Assembly (NCBI RefSeq): GCF_009711405.1
Contig: NZ_SMLW01000652.1
Coordinates: 1 to 36,360 of the forward strand
DNA length: 36,360 nucleotides
Direction: 5' to 3'
Origin: Fulvivirga kasyanovii
GTDB taxonomy: Bacteria; Bacteroidota; Bacteroidia; Cytophagales; Cyclobacteriaceae
Shown here: piece after piece, positions 1 through 8,686 of the stretch
Layout: each line of letters starts with the position of its first letter
Numbering within the stretch: the first letter of the stretch is position 1
The notes under the pieces: generated by a model
Seen by the model: only the letters and a program-made list of their open reading frames with translations
What the model was told of the DNA's origin: nothing
Databases searched by the model: none
Position numbers and translations under genes: made by a program

Positions 1-2
1 GG

Positions 3-452
3 GATATTTATCCCGCCGAGCAAAATTGGTATAGGTCACACTTAAACAACCAAGAAACGGATTTAATCATAATAACAGAAACCCACCGAAGCCCGGAAGT
101 CACGGATTCGGAGATTCATATCGGGAAAATTAAAAATGACAGCTTTGAAGACCTGACCGATCAGTATTTTCCAGAAATAAGGGCTTCCCTTTTCTTTCCG
201 GGGGTTGATTCGGTGGCGTGGATGAAGAAAATGGTAGACTGGGAGTTTGCCTATGACCATAACTGCAAGAAAGTCATAGTAACCCCGGTGGAACGTTACT
301 ACATGACTTGCAATAATAAGCTAATGCCCGATGTAGCAAAGGATAATGGCATTACCCCGGAACAAATATGTGAAACCTGGAAGGCGTACAACGACACACC
401 CATTGACTTTATTTGGAATGGAAGTACGTTCTCACCGGAACAGCAACATTAA
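3..452 (+). CDS. Hypothetical protein, C-terminal part (5' end outside window)
   Basis: A frame that is open from the left edge and ends at TAA 450-452 gives about 149 residues without a stop. The true start lies outside the window; an internal GTG at 213 is unlikely to be the start because the upstream residues read as ordinary protein (for example ITETHRSPEVTDSE). The composition is mixed and soluble, with several Trp, Tyr and Cys residues, and no signal peptide or membrane segment is visible. I do not recognise the family. It lies 41 bases before a small lipoprotein gene on the same strand and is convergent with the mannoside operon, so it is probably unrelated to glycan use. Confidence 0.6.
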   Translation, partial: DIYPAEQNWYRSHLNNQETDLIIITETHRSPEVTDSEIHIGKIKNDSFEDLTDQYFPEIRASLFFPGVDSVAWMKKMVDWEFAYDHNCKKVIVTPVERYYMTCNNKLMPDVAKDNGITPEQICETWKAYNDTPIDFIWNGSTFSPEQQH

Positions 453-493
453 TAAAATATTACAAACAACAGGGGCAGAAGAACCGCTCATAT

Positions 494-1093
494 ATGAGAC
501 TTTGCACTAACAATCTAAATATCAAATTAACCTTTGCAATGTTAATTTTAGCTCTGGCTGGCTGTACAAACAAAAAATCAGAAAAAGGCAACCTAAACGA
601 TGAAACAGTTTTCAGAAAGCTAGAATTGATACAGCCCGGCACAAATGATGGGTTGCATTTGTGGCAAATAGATGAGTTCGTTGAGTTTGCAAAAGGTACA
701 GCAAGGGAAATGACGGAACAAAGTGTAAAAAGATTTTTGGACAGACCACAAGCAAACCTCAATTATTATCCTATGCTTGAATTAATATATGCAGATCAAG
801 GTATAAGCATTTTTTTTCTGCTTGCCGATGGCTCTGATAAAGGATTTTTCATGTCTGCTTTTAAAAATAACACAAAGATTTCAGAAGTTAATTTATGGAA
901 ACTTAGTGGGGTAAAAGAATTTAAGGAATTATCAGAAAAAATAATTCTTGACAAAAGGGTAAACCCCGACAAACCATACGATTTTCAGGTTTTCAGTAAT
1001 CATTATCCAAATGGATATTATGTCGTAAAGGTTTTGCTTAACGGAGAAATAGAAGTTGAAAAAATTGAAGTTGCAGAAGGTGATATTCCTTAA
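494..1093 (+). CDS. Small hypothetical lipoprotein
   Basis: This encodes 199 residues. The start at 494 is chosen because it gives a basic N-terminus, a hydrophobic stretch and a lipobox (LALAGC, Cys at about residue 24), which is a standard lipoprotein signal. The alternative start at 413 would overlap the upstream gene and bury the signal. The one at 539 would leave too short a signal. The mature part is charged and about 175 residues long, with no repeats or membrane segments. I do not recognise the family, so only a lipid-anchored envelope location can be proposed. It is convergent with the mannose-6-phosphate-isomerase-like gene. The 137 bases between them (1094-1230) hold no convincing hairpin terminator. 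Confidence 0.6.
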   Translation: MRLCTNNLNIKLTFAMLILALAGCTNKKSEKGNLNDETVFRKLELIQPGTNDGLHLWQIDEFVEFAKGTAREMTEQSVKRFLDRPQANLNYYPMLELIYADQGISIFFLLADGSDKGFFMSAFKNNTKISEVNLWKLSGVKEFKELSEKIILDKRVNPDKPYDFQVFSNHYPNGYYVVKVLLNGEIEVEKIEVAEGDIP

Positions 1094-1230
1094 CAACACC
1101 TAATATCATTATAGACCAAATCTTTCAACATCAAATTCCATTGCTAAATATATAGAAGGTTTTAGGTCAAGTAAGCCCGTATCACATGCTGATGGATACC
1201 TTTATTGTTGCAATTGTTAAACTAACACCC

Positions 1231-2925
1231 CTAAACAGAAATCCTCAACACCGCGCACCTCTTACCCTTGGCCGTTGGCGTTATCGTATACTCCGCTATG
1301 CCTGCAGGAATGATAAAGGACTCTGCAAAGTGTACGAAAAATGGCGCAAACTTATTTTGAGGACTTTCTATGACGGCTTCATCGCCTTCAACAAGATTAA
1401 GCACCTGTATGCCGCCGTTGGTTTGCAGGTGTAGTTTATCTTCAAACCATAGCCTTTTTATGCTCAGTTGATCACCTTCATGACTGAGGATATCCTCTTT
1501 GGTATCGCTGGCGGACTGGTGGTAAAAGCGGGTATTTATAGTTTCTTCCGGAGTAGGTGGAGAAATTAGCTTTTCCGTGGCTGCATCGGCAGAGGCCAGG
1601 TTTTTGTCCGGGATGTTGAGGATGTCGTCAGGCATCTTAAAGGTGAAAATATCCGGGGCGGAGCTGATCCGGAGTATCATGGTGTTGTTTCCATTGCTGT
1701 GTACTAACCCGGCCGGAATGTTGATATGGTCATGCTTCTTGACATTGACCGTATTCAGCCACTTGTCCAGGGCCGTTTTGCTGATGGAATTGTTCTTGTT
1801 CAGAAGTTCCGGCAGGTGGTCTTTATTCATCTCTTTTTTAAAGCCCAGCCTCAGCTTGGCGCCCGGCTTGGTATCCATGATGTAGAAAACTTCACTCTGG
1901 CTGTAAGAGAGACCGAAATTGTCTTTGAGGAAATCAATATCCGGGTAGATATGCAGGTTTTCCTGAGCGCTGTCGAGGTTGTCGATAAATACCATCCTGA
2001 TCGGCAACTCAGAGCCGAAGTGACTGTGGACTGCATTGCCGAGCAGCTTTTTAGGCTCCATGTAAATAACGTTGATGGATGGTACCTCGATCAGGAAGCC
2101 GTTGATCTTGAAAAGGATGTTGTTTTCTTCTGCCACACAGTTAAAGACCCAGGAGAACTCGTCTTCCTTTTGTTCCTGCATAGGTGTGTTGTTTTCCCAT
2201 AGCTCAGGGTCATAAAACGGGGCGGTGAAGAAAGGCTGGGTGGTGGATTGAGCCAGAGCTTCCCGAACGATATCGCCCGTGGCCAGTTTGGGCTTTTCCC
2301 AATTGTTGGTTTCCAGGAAGTAATCGCACTGGCCAAGGAGCTGCTTTTTCAGCTTATCACAGATTTTCCAGTCGATAAAGTAAGCCCAGCGATATTGCAG
2401 GTCAAAAGGGAGATTGTTATTGGAAACGCCCACGTTCGACACATCATTTCTCTTGAACCTTTGCAGGATCTCCCACCTCGACATATCCGCATAGATGAGT
2501 ATGTCAGGGGTACAGATCTTGCTGGCACCGACGCCAAAGATTAATATTACGCCCTCTTCAATGAAGTCAATGTTCTGTCGCAAGGCAGCCAGCTTGTTGG
2601 TATCAAAATACTCTTCGATATCATTGATTGAAGCTTTGGCAGAAAAAGGCAATCCTGACAATTCCTTTTCGGATAGTCTGTTGATCTCTTCTTCATTTTT
2701 GAACACGTCCCTGGAGGTGCATGTAGCATTTACAGGTATCCTCTTTTTCAATTCCCGCAGGTTGATATCTTCATAAGTGCCCTGGTAACACTCTACAGTA
2801 ATGATGATCTTCCGTGAGTGAAGGGATTTGATTTTGGCATTTAAAGTATCAGCAATTTTATTCCACCCTTCCCAACAGGATTTGGTGGAGGTTTGTACTT
2901 CGATGTAGGGGCTTTTGTTTTTCAT
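1231..2925 (-). CDS. Class I mannose-6-phosphate isomerase-like protein with long N-terminal extension
   Basis: The protein has 564 residues. The C-terminal half (about 260-564) matches the class I phosphomannose isomerase cupin fold, with SEVFYIMD (E345), the PGAKLRLGFK-like strand and IPAGLVHSNG (H409). That family interconverts mannose-6-phosphate and fructose-6-phosphate using a metal held by Gln, His, Glu and His. Here the usual QVHP stretch reads NLHIYPD, so Gln becomes H325 and His becomes Y327. The first 230 residues are not part of ordinary short isomerases (around 300-320 residues). They carry pieces faintly like a nucleoside-kinase fold (EGVILIFG, DILIYADMSRWEIL) but no intact P-loop. 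There is no signal peptide, so it is cytoplasmic. It is the last gene of the minus-strand operon, 18 bases after a GH92 gene. Role in mannose catabolism is inferred; activity is uncertain because of the substituted ligands. Confidence 0.75.
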   Translation of the reverse strand: MKNKSPYIEVQTSTKSCWEGWNKIADTLNAKIKSLHSRKIIITVECYQGTYEDINLRELKKRIPVNATCTSRDVFKNEEEINRLSEKELSGLPFSAKASINDIEEYFDTNKLAALRQNIDFIEEGVILIFGVGASKICTPDILIYADMSRWEILQRFKRNDVSNVGVSNNNLPFDLQYRWAYFIDWKICDKLKKQLLGQCDYFLETNNWEKPKLATGDIVREALAQSTTQPFFTAPFYDPELWENNTPMQEQKEDEFSWVFNCVAEENNILFKINGFLIEVPSINVIYMEPKKLLGNAVHSHFGSELPIRMVFIDNLDSAQENLHIYPDIDFLKDNFGLSYSQSEVFYIMDTKPGAKLRLGFKKEMNKDHLPELLNKNNSISKTALDKWLNTVNVKKHDHINIPAGLVHSNGNNTMILRISSAPDIFTFKMPDDILNIPDKNLASADAATEKLISPPTPEETINTRFYHQSASDTKEDILSHEGDQLSIKRLWFEDKLHLQTNGGIQVLNLVEGDEAVIESPQNKFAPFFVHFAESFIIPAGIAEYTITPTAKGKRCAVLRISV

Positions 2926-2943
2926 ATAAAAATCAAAGTAATA

Positions 2944-5172
2944 TTAATCTAAAGTATTTCTGGCCGGTTCTTCTGCCATTGAAAAAATCAGTTCGCCTCC
3001 CCTGGTTAATGTTTCATGGGAGATCGTATGCGTGTTAACTTCTTTTCCGTTGAACGTAACGTTGCTTACGTACCTGTTTTTGTCCGAGAATCCCTCAGCG
3101 CGGATCAAGAGTTTTTTATAGCCGGGTAGGGTCAGGCTCACTTCCTCAAAAAGAGGTGCGCCCAGCTCATATTCACCACTTGCAGGGTTGAGCGGGTAGA
3201 AGCCCAACGCTGAGAATATATACCAGGCCGACATTTGGCCGCAGTCTTCATTGCCACAAAGTCCGGCAGGCTCGGCCTTGTATAGTTGATCCATAATGGC
3301 CCTTACCTTTTCCCCGGTTTGCCAGGGCTGGTCGGTGTAGTTGTACAGGTATGGGATATGGTGGCAGGGTTCATTGCCATGGACATACTGGCCGATGTAG
3401 CCCGAGATCCATTCAGGAACCGGGCCGTCTGACTGAGGAGTATTGAATAAAGCATCTAATTTTTCCCTGAACTTCTCTTTTCCACCCATAAGTTCTGCCA
3501 GCTTCTCCGGCTGGTGTGGGACAAACCAGGTGTAATGCCACGCATTCGCTTCAATATAGTCTCCGCTATTGTACTGCGTCGGATTGAAATTGCTTTTCCA
3601 GTTGTCCAGGGAATCCTTTGCCCGCATAAACTTGGTTTCCGGGTCAAAGAGGTTCAAATAGTTTTCACTTCTTGATAGAAACCTTTCATGGTCATCAGCT
3701 TTATTAAGTGCCTTGGCCACCTGCGCTATGCACCAGTCGTCGTAAGCATATTCCAGGGTTAGGGATACAGATTCATTGTCATCCGATGTCGCTACATAGC
3801 CCAGCTTTTTGTAACTGTTGAGCCCGAAATGATCGGCTTCGGCACTTTTTTTCATGGCCTCATAAGCTTTTTCGATATCAAAACCCTTGAAACCTTTCAG
3901 GTAGGCATCTGCAATAACAGGTACCGCATGGTAGCCGATCATCATGTTGGTTTCATTGCCGACAAGGTCCCATACGGGCAGGTAGCCATACTCATCGTAG
4001 TGGGCAAGCATGGAATTGATGAAATCGTCGACCCTGGCTGGTTGGAGGATAGTCAGCAAGGGGTGTTCGGCACGGAAAGTGTCCCAAAGGGAAAAAGTAG
4101 TGTAGCGGTCATACCCCTGCGCCTGATGTATGTTGCCATCGGCGCCTTTGTATTGTCCGTTGATATCGGAAAACAGTGTGGGGGCCAGCATGCTTTGGTA
4201 AAGGGCTGTATAAAAAGAAGTGAGCCTTTGAGTATCTGCGGAGGTGACCTTTATTTTATTGAGCTCCTTGCCCCATGTGTCAGCGGCAAAGGTTTTTGCC
4301 TCGTCAAAAGAAAGTCTGGCAGATTCTGATGTCAGGTTAAATAAAGCATTTTCTGTACTTACAGAGGATATGCCTGTTTTTATGGTTATGTGTCCCTTCT
4401 CCAATGTTTTAAAGATAAAAACACCTTGCAGGTTTTTGCCGGTTGCCTGTGCGCTGTTAACAATAGAGTCACTGGTGTATAAGGCAACCTCTTCAAAAGG
4501 TTCGGAAAAAAAGGAAGCAAAATATACCCTTTGATCTGGCGCCCAGCCTGTGGATTTTCTGTAGCCGATAATGAGACTGTCGTTGATTACTTCAATGTGA
4601 GCATCGGTAGTACTGTCCCAGTTGCGGGTATAACCGAGGTTGAGAAATACCTGGAGGCTGTCTTTATCAGTGACGCTATATTTTTGGAGTCCTGTTCTTT
4701 TCGTTGCTGTTAGTTCTACATTGATGCCGTAATCTTCAAGAAAAACCTGATAATAGCCCGGACTGGCTTTTTCCTTATCATGGCTGAACAATGAATAATA
4801 AGGAGAACCAACTGCTTTGACTAATGAATCTGAACGTTCCTGGGGCAGGGGGTAGGAGACAGGCATAAAAGATATATCGTACAGGTCTCCTATGCCGGTG
4901 CCGCTCAGGTGCGTATGGCTAAAGCCTGCAATTACAGAATCCGGGTAGAAATAGCCCGATATCCAGTCCCAGCCGCTTCGGCCATTATCGGGACTCAACT
5001 GTACCATGCCAAAAGGAACAGTTGCCCCGGGATATGTTTTGCCTTTACCTCCTGTACCTATGAAGGGATCAACATAAGACAAAACATTACGCTCAGCAGT
5101 GACAACTTTCTCCGGCTGCTTTTGGCACGCCGCAATAATCATTAGCGGTATGATAAATCCGGTATATCTCAC
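2944..5172 (-). CDS. GH92 exo-alpha-mannosidase, lipoprotein
   Basis: The protein has 742 residues. It starts with a lipoprotein signal (lipobox IAAC) followed by the GH92 N-terminal beta-sandwich (VDPFIGTGGKGKTYPG, VPFGMVQLSPDNG, FSHTHLSGTGIGD) and the alpha/alpha-barrel catalytic domain. By alignment to BT3990 the general acid is E541 (IEANAW) and the base is D643 (GNEDCGQMSAW); N641 replaces the second Asp of BT3990. The tryptophan and the His-Glu pair that give alpha-1,2 specificity are absent, so another linkage such as alpha-1,3 or alpha-1,6 is likely. GH92 enzymes are calcium-dependent and inverting and act in the periplasm or on the cell surface. It is closest in this window to the GH92 at 20529-22871. 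It lies 12 bases after the preceding GH92 gene in the same operon. Confidence 0.95.
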   Translation of the reverse strand: MRYTGFIIPLMIIAACQKQPEKVVTAERNVLSYVDPFIGTGGKGKTYPGATVPFGMVQLSPDNGRSGWDWISGYFYPDSVIAGFSHTHLSGTGIGDLYDISFMPVSYPLPQERSDSLVKAVGSPYYSLFSHDKEKASPGYYQVFLEDYGINVELTATKRTGLQKYSVTDKDSLQVFLNLGYTRNWDSTTDAHIEVINDSLIIGYRKSTGWAPDQRVYFASFFSEPFEEVALYTSDSIVNSAQATGKNLQGVFIFKTLEKGHITIKTGISSVSTENALFNLTSESARLSFDEAKTFAADTWGKELNKIKVTSADTQRLTSFYTALYQSMLAPTLFSDINGQYKGADGNIHQAQGYDRYTTFSLWDTFRAEHPLLTILQPARVDDFINSMLAHYDEYGYLPVWDLVGNETNMMIGYHAVPVIADAYLKGFKGFDIEKAYEAMKKSAEADHFGLNSYKKLGYVATSDDNESVSLTLEYAYDDWCIAQVAKALNKADDHERFLSRSENYLNLFDPETKFMRAKDSLDNWKSNFNPTQYNSGDYIEANAWHYTWFVPHQPEKLAELMGGKEKFREKLDALFNTPQSDGPVPEWISGYIGQYVHGNEPCHHIPYLYNYTDQPWQTGEKVRAIMDQLYKAEPAGLCGNEDCGQMSAWYIFSALGFYPLNPASGEYELGAPLFEEVSLTLPGYKKLLIRAEGFSDKNRYVSNVTFNGKEVNTHTISHETLTRGGELIFSMAEEPARNTLD

Positions 5173-5184
5173 AATTCCTGTGTT

Positions 5185-7518
5185 CTACTGGTTCTTTTCA
5201 ATGATCACCGGTTCGCTCATAGATGGCGGACGGTTTTGTATGGAGGCCCCCCATTCCTTATTAGGCTTTTCGCTCATTCTGAATGTAAGCTCACCACCCT
5301 GCATGACCTCATCATGCTTGATCCATGGTCTTTCTAAGGGTGAGCCGTTCAATGAAGCTTTTTCAATAAAGGTATTCTCCGTGCTATTATTTGCAGCTTT
5401 GATGACAAATGAATTTCCGTTTTCAAGGCTTAAAGTGACTTCATCAAACAGCGGGCTACCGATCACATAAGAAGGATATCCGGGAGTGACGGGGTAAAAT
5501 CCCATGGCACTGAAAACATACCAGGCAGAAGTCTGGCCATTGTCTTCATCACCGCAGTAGCCGTCAGGTTGAGGGCTGTATAATTTATCCATCACATTTC
5601 TGACATGCTTTTGGGCTTTCCAGGGCGCTCCGGCATAGTTGTACAGGTAGATCATGTGCTGTATGGGCTGGTTGCCATGAGCATAGTTGCCCATATTGGC
5701 AATCTGCATTTCGCGGATTTCATGGATGGTGAAGCCATAGTAAGAGTTGTCGAAATCAGGTGGCATGGCGAATACGGTATCCAGCATGGAAATGAAATCC
5801 TTTCTGCCACCCATCAGGTCGATAAGTCCTTGTACATCCTGAAATACTGACCAACTGTAGTGCAGGCTGTTGCCTTCTGTAAAAGCATCGCCCCATTTGA
5901 GTGGGTTGAATGGCTTTTGAAACGACCCATCTTTATTCTTTCCGCGCATGAGGTTTGATTCCTTATCAAACACATTTCTGAAATTTTGCGATCTTTTGGC
6001 AAACAGACTAACCTCTTCTTCCGGTTTGTTCAGAGCCTTGGCCAACTGCCAGGTGCAGAAGTCAGCATAGGCATATTCCAGGGTTCTTGCAGTGTTTTCA
6101 TTGATGCCAACGTCATAGGGCACATACCCTAGTTGGTTGTAATACTCGGCGCCGCGCCTGCCTACAGAACTCAGGTCGGGGTGTCCCTGTTGGGAATTTT
6201 TGATGATGGCCTGGTACAATGTCTCTATGTCATAGTCCCGTATCCCCTTAATGTATGAATCGGCTATGAGAGAGGCCGAGTTTGAGCCGATCATGCAGTC
6301 TCTGTGACCCGGGCTGGCCCATTCGGGAAGCCAGCCGCTCTCGTTATAAGTGTTGACCAGGCCTTGCATAATTTGTTTGTTCAGCTCCGGGTACATCACC
6401 GTGAAAAACGGGAATACTGCGCGGAATGTATCCCAGAAGCCGTTGTCGGTAAACATGTATCCAGGAAGTACCAGTCCATTGTATGGGCTGTAATGTACGA
6501 TCTCATCACTTGCATTGATCTCGTAAAACTTCCTCGGAAACAGCAAGGTGCGGTATAAGCAGGAGTAGAAAGTTTTTTGCTGATCAGTAGTGCCACCTTT
6601 GACTTTTATCTTATTTAATTCGGCATTCCATACTTTGGCTCCTTCCGTTTTAACATCTTCAAAGCTCTTTTGCCCGATCTCTCTTTCCAGGTTTAGCCAG
6701 GCCTGCTCGTGACTGATGAAAGAGGAGGCTACTTTAGCATTGACCTTTTCGCCTCTTGCAGTTTTGAATCCTATAACGGCCCCTACATGATTGGCCTCTG
6801 AGGAAGTAGCATTCCGGTTGAGGGTAGAGTCTTTCCATGTGTGATAGACTTCAAAAGGTTTGTCGAACTGTACAACAAAATAATTTTTGAAGTTTTCCGG
6901 TACACCGCCGTGGTTGTTTTTACAATATCCGATGATCTTTTGCTCTTCCGGGATGATCTTTACCATACTTCCCATATCAAAAGCATCCAGCAGGATGTAA
7001 GCATTCTCTGTTTCAGGAAATGTAAACCGGAAGAAAGCGGCCCTTTCAGTGGGGGTGATTTCCGTGGTTACATCATAATCAGCCAGATAAACACTGTAAA
7101 AGTGAGGGCTGACTTCCTCTGCTTTGTGCGAAAACCATGAAGCCCGTTTATCTTCATTCACTTCCAGCTTACCTGTGAGAGGCATGAGCGAGAAAGCAGC
7201 ATAATCGTTGATCCACGGGCTGGGCTGATGTGTTTGCTTGAAGCCCCGGATCTTATAGGCATCATAGGCGTAAGTCCAGCCGTCGCCCATTTTTGCCGTT
7301 TGCGGGGTCCAGAAATTCATGCCCCAGGGGCGGGCAATGGCAGGATAGGTATTGCCATTGGAAAGTTTGAACTCAGAGTCGGTGCCCATCAGCGGGTTGA
7401 CCAGGCTCACAAGCTCTTTTGAAATGGGTGTGTGGCTGCTTTCCGGTTGAGAAGTCTGTAGTGTTTTATCACATCCCAAAAGCAAACCAATAACAACTAA
7501 AAATATGGGGTTTTTCAT
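5185..7518 (-). CDS. GH92 alpha-mannosidase, alpha-1,2 type (BT3990-like), lipoprotein
   Basis: The protein has 777 residues from the chosen start at 7518 (MKNPIFLVVIGLLLGC), which gives a clean lipoprotein signal. The longer frame starting at 7566 would overlap the upstream gene and is rejected. Catalytic residues map onto BT3990 with a constant offset of 15: general acid E548 (TEGNSLHY) for E533, D657 and D659 (GDEDNGQ) for D642 and D644, and H599-E600 (TIHEIREM) for H584-E585. W102 (SPWINDY) fits W88. That His-Glu pair plus Trp is the published alpha-1,2 specificity signature. The enzyme therefore likely trims the alpha-1,2 caps of high-mannose glycans before the other GH92 enzymes act. 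It lies 7 bases downstream of the GHL10-like gene. Confidence 0.95.
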   Translation of the reverse strand: MKNPIFLVVIGLLLGCDKTLQTSQPESSHTPISKELVSLVNPLMGTDSEFKLSNGNTYPAIARPWGMNFWTPQTAKMGDGWTYAYDAYKIRGFKQTHQPSPWINDYAAFSLMPLTGKLEVNEDKRASWFSHKAEEVSPHFYSVYLADYDVTTEITPTERAAFFRFTFPETENAYILLDAFDMGSMVKIIPEEQKIIGYCKNNHGGVPENFKNYFVVQFDKPFEVYHTWKDSTLNRNATSSEANHVGAVIGFKTARGEKVNAKVASSFISHEQAWLNLEREIGQKSFEDVKTEGAKVWNAELNKIKVKGGTTDQQKTFYSCLYRTLLFPRKFYEINASDEIVHYSPYNGLVLPGYMFTDNGFWDTFRAVFPFFTVMYPELNKQIMQGLVNTYNESGWLPEWASPGHRDCMIGSNSASLIADSYIKGIRDYDIETLYQAIIKNSQQGHPDLSSVGRRGAEYYNQLGYVPYDVGINENTARTLEYAYADFCTWQLAKALNKPEEEVSLFAKRSQNFRNVFDKESNLMRGKNKDGSFQKPFNPLKWGDAFTEGNSLHYSWSVFQDVQGLIDLMGGRKDFISMLDTVFAMPPDFDNSYYGFTIHEIREMQIANMGNYAHGNQPIQHMIYLYNYAGAPWKAQKHVRNVMDKLYSPQPDGYCGDEDNGQTSAWYVFSAMGFYPVTPGYPSYVIGSPLFDEVTLSLENGNSFVIKAANNSTENTFIEKASLNGSPLERPWIKHDEVMQGGELTFRMSEKPNKEWGASIQNRPPSMSEPVIIEKNQ

Positions 7519-7525
7519 AGTAATA

Positions 7526-8686
7526 TTAGCTTTTTGTAACTTCCGAAAGTGCTTTCCAGTGGGCATCGCTGACCTGGTCCATAGAGAAAATGGATATGCC
7601 GCCAGCTCCGCCTTCGAGAGCTGCTTTATAAGCTTCCTGAAGTTCTTTAGGTGTTAATGAAGGAATATAAAGGCCACTGTACAAAGGCTTTTTGTTCTGC
7701 ATGCGTGCTATGCCTTTGATCGTATGCTCTTTGACCCATTCGATGTCTTCATTGTAAAAATTGTGGTATAGCATCGGCAGGTAAGCATCGAGATTCCAGT
7801 TGCCCCATTGCTGCCTCACCATTTGCCAGTTCGGGAACACGGCAGCAGTGATCATTTTATTATATTTTCTTGCTTCCGGGGTAAGCTTTTTTGTTACCAG
7901 GTTGGTGATGGCATCATACCTGAATTGCCTCCATTCCTCATTGGCAGAAGGGTCTTTCAAATCTTTGAGCGGGTCTATGCCTGTTTGCTCTTTAAACTGA
8001 TTGCGGCAGTATTCGGAGTAGCAATAGTCATATTGCGGATACTCCCGGTCTTGTACTATATCGTACTTTGGCTGTAATGCCTCCGCCAGAATAACGTCAG
8101 GGAGCCTCACATAGTCGAGGTGTACGCCATCAATATCATCGATTTGCGCGAGGGATTCGACGTTCTTCCTTACAAATTCCTGGGCTTCAGGGTTGCAGGG
8201 GCACAAAAACTTGTAGTAGTCAACATACGCAGGGTGCGTGGCGGCAGATTGTCCCAGTCCATTGACAGCATACCAGTCCGGATGCTCTTTCACTATTTTT
8301 TCATTGTTACAGGGCATGGTCCACATCCAGGCATGGAACTCCATATCCAGCTCTTTGCAGATTGGTACCAGCTTTTCCAGCAGCTTTTCTTCTACAGGAA
8401 ACCGGTCGTTGTCGTAAAAAGTGTGGTTACCGTTATAAACTTCAAGCAGTATGGCATCGATCCCTGAACTCTTTACCATTGAAAGCTTCTTCTTCCAATC
8501 GTCAGTAGATAACCCCAGTTGCGGGGTTACCCAGGTCCAGTTTTTTGAATTGAGCGAAGCATCGATAACAGAACTTTTTGCTGCTTCACTGCTGGCCTGG
8601 TTTGCGCAGGCTTGCAATATGGTATTTGTACTTAAAATGGCCAGACTGCCCTTGCCTAAAGTTTTAAGGAATTCTCTTTTTTTCAT
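7526..8686 (-). CDS. GHL10/DUF187-like TIM-barrel glycoside hydrolase candidate, exported
   Basis: The protein has 386 residues from the start at 8686 (MKKREFLKTLGKGS), which overlaps the upstream stop by 4 bases (ATGA) and gives a Tat-like or lipoprotein-like leader ending near LQAC. The longer frame starting at 8740 adds only residues encoded within the upstream gene. The body is a barrel with an IDDIDGVHLDYVRLPD segment, the hallmark of family-10-like glycosyl hydrolases (GHL10, as in YngK), where the Asp of HLDY (D191) is a candidate catalytic residue. The C-terminal GGAGGISIFSMDQV fits the last barrel strand. Substrate is unknown. It sits between a CBM9-like gene and GH92 genes, so it probably acts on the same glycan. 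It could be the endo-acting or core-processing enzyme that the locus otherwise lacks, but that is a guess. Confidence 0.75.
   Translation of the reverse strand: MKKREFLKTLGKGSLAILSTNTILQACANQASSEAAKSSVIDASLNSKNWTWVTPQLGLSTDDWKKKLSMVKSSGIDAILLEVYNGNHTFYDNDRFPVEEKLLEKLVPICKELDMEFHAWMWTMPCNNEKIVKEHPDWYAVNGLGQSAATHPAYVDYYKFLCPCNPEAQEFVRKNVESLAQIDDIDGVHLDYVRLPDVILAEALQPKYDIVQDREYPQYDYCYSEYCRNQFKEQTGIDPLKDLKDPSANEEWRQFRYDAITNLVTKKLTPEARKYNKMITAAVFPNWQMVRQQWGNWNLDAYLPMLYHNFYNEDIEWVKEHTIKGIARMQNKKPLYSGLYIPSLTPKELQEAYKAALEGGAGGISIFSMDQVSDAHWKALSEVTKS

Noticed and set aside
413-493. An upstream start for the small lipoprotein gene.
   Set aside because: It would overlap the preceding gene and place a hydrophilic stretch before the lipobox signal; the start at 494 gives a normal lipoprotein leader.
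5668-5670. Gln in GNQP of the second GH92 (others have GNEP), first read as loss of the catalytic acid and a mannose-phosphate uncapping enzyme.
   Set aside because: Spacing to the base Asp shows the catalytic acid is the Glu of TEGN (E548, 111 residues before D659, as E533 to D644 in BT3990). All four GH92 proteins keep that Glu, so the Gln is a subgroup feature.
7519-7566. An upstream start for the second GH92.
   Set aside because: The extra 16 residues come from the coding sequence of the preceding gene and would spoil the lipoprotein signal starting at 7518.
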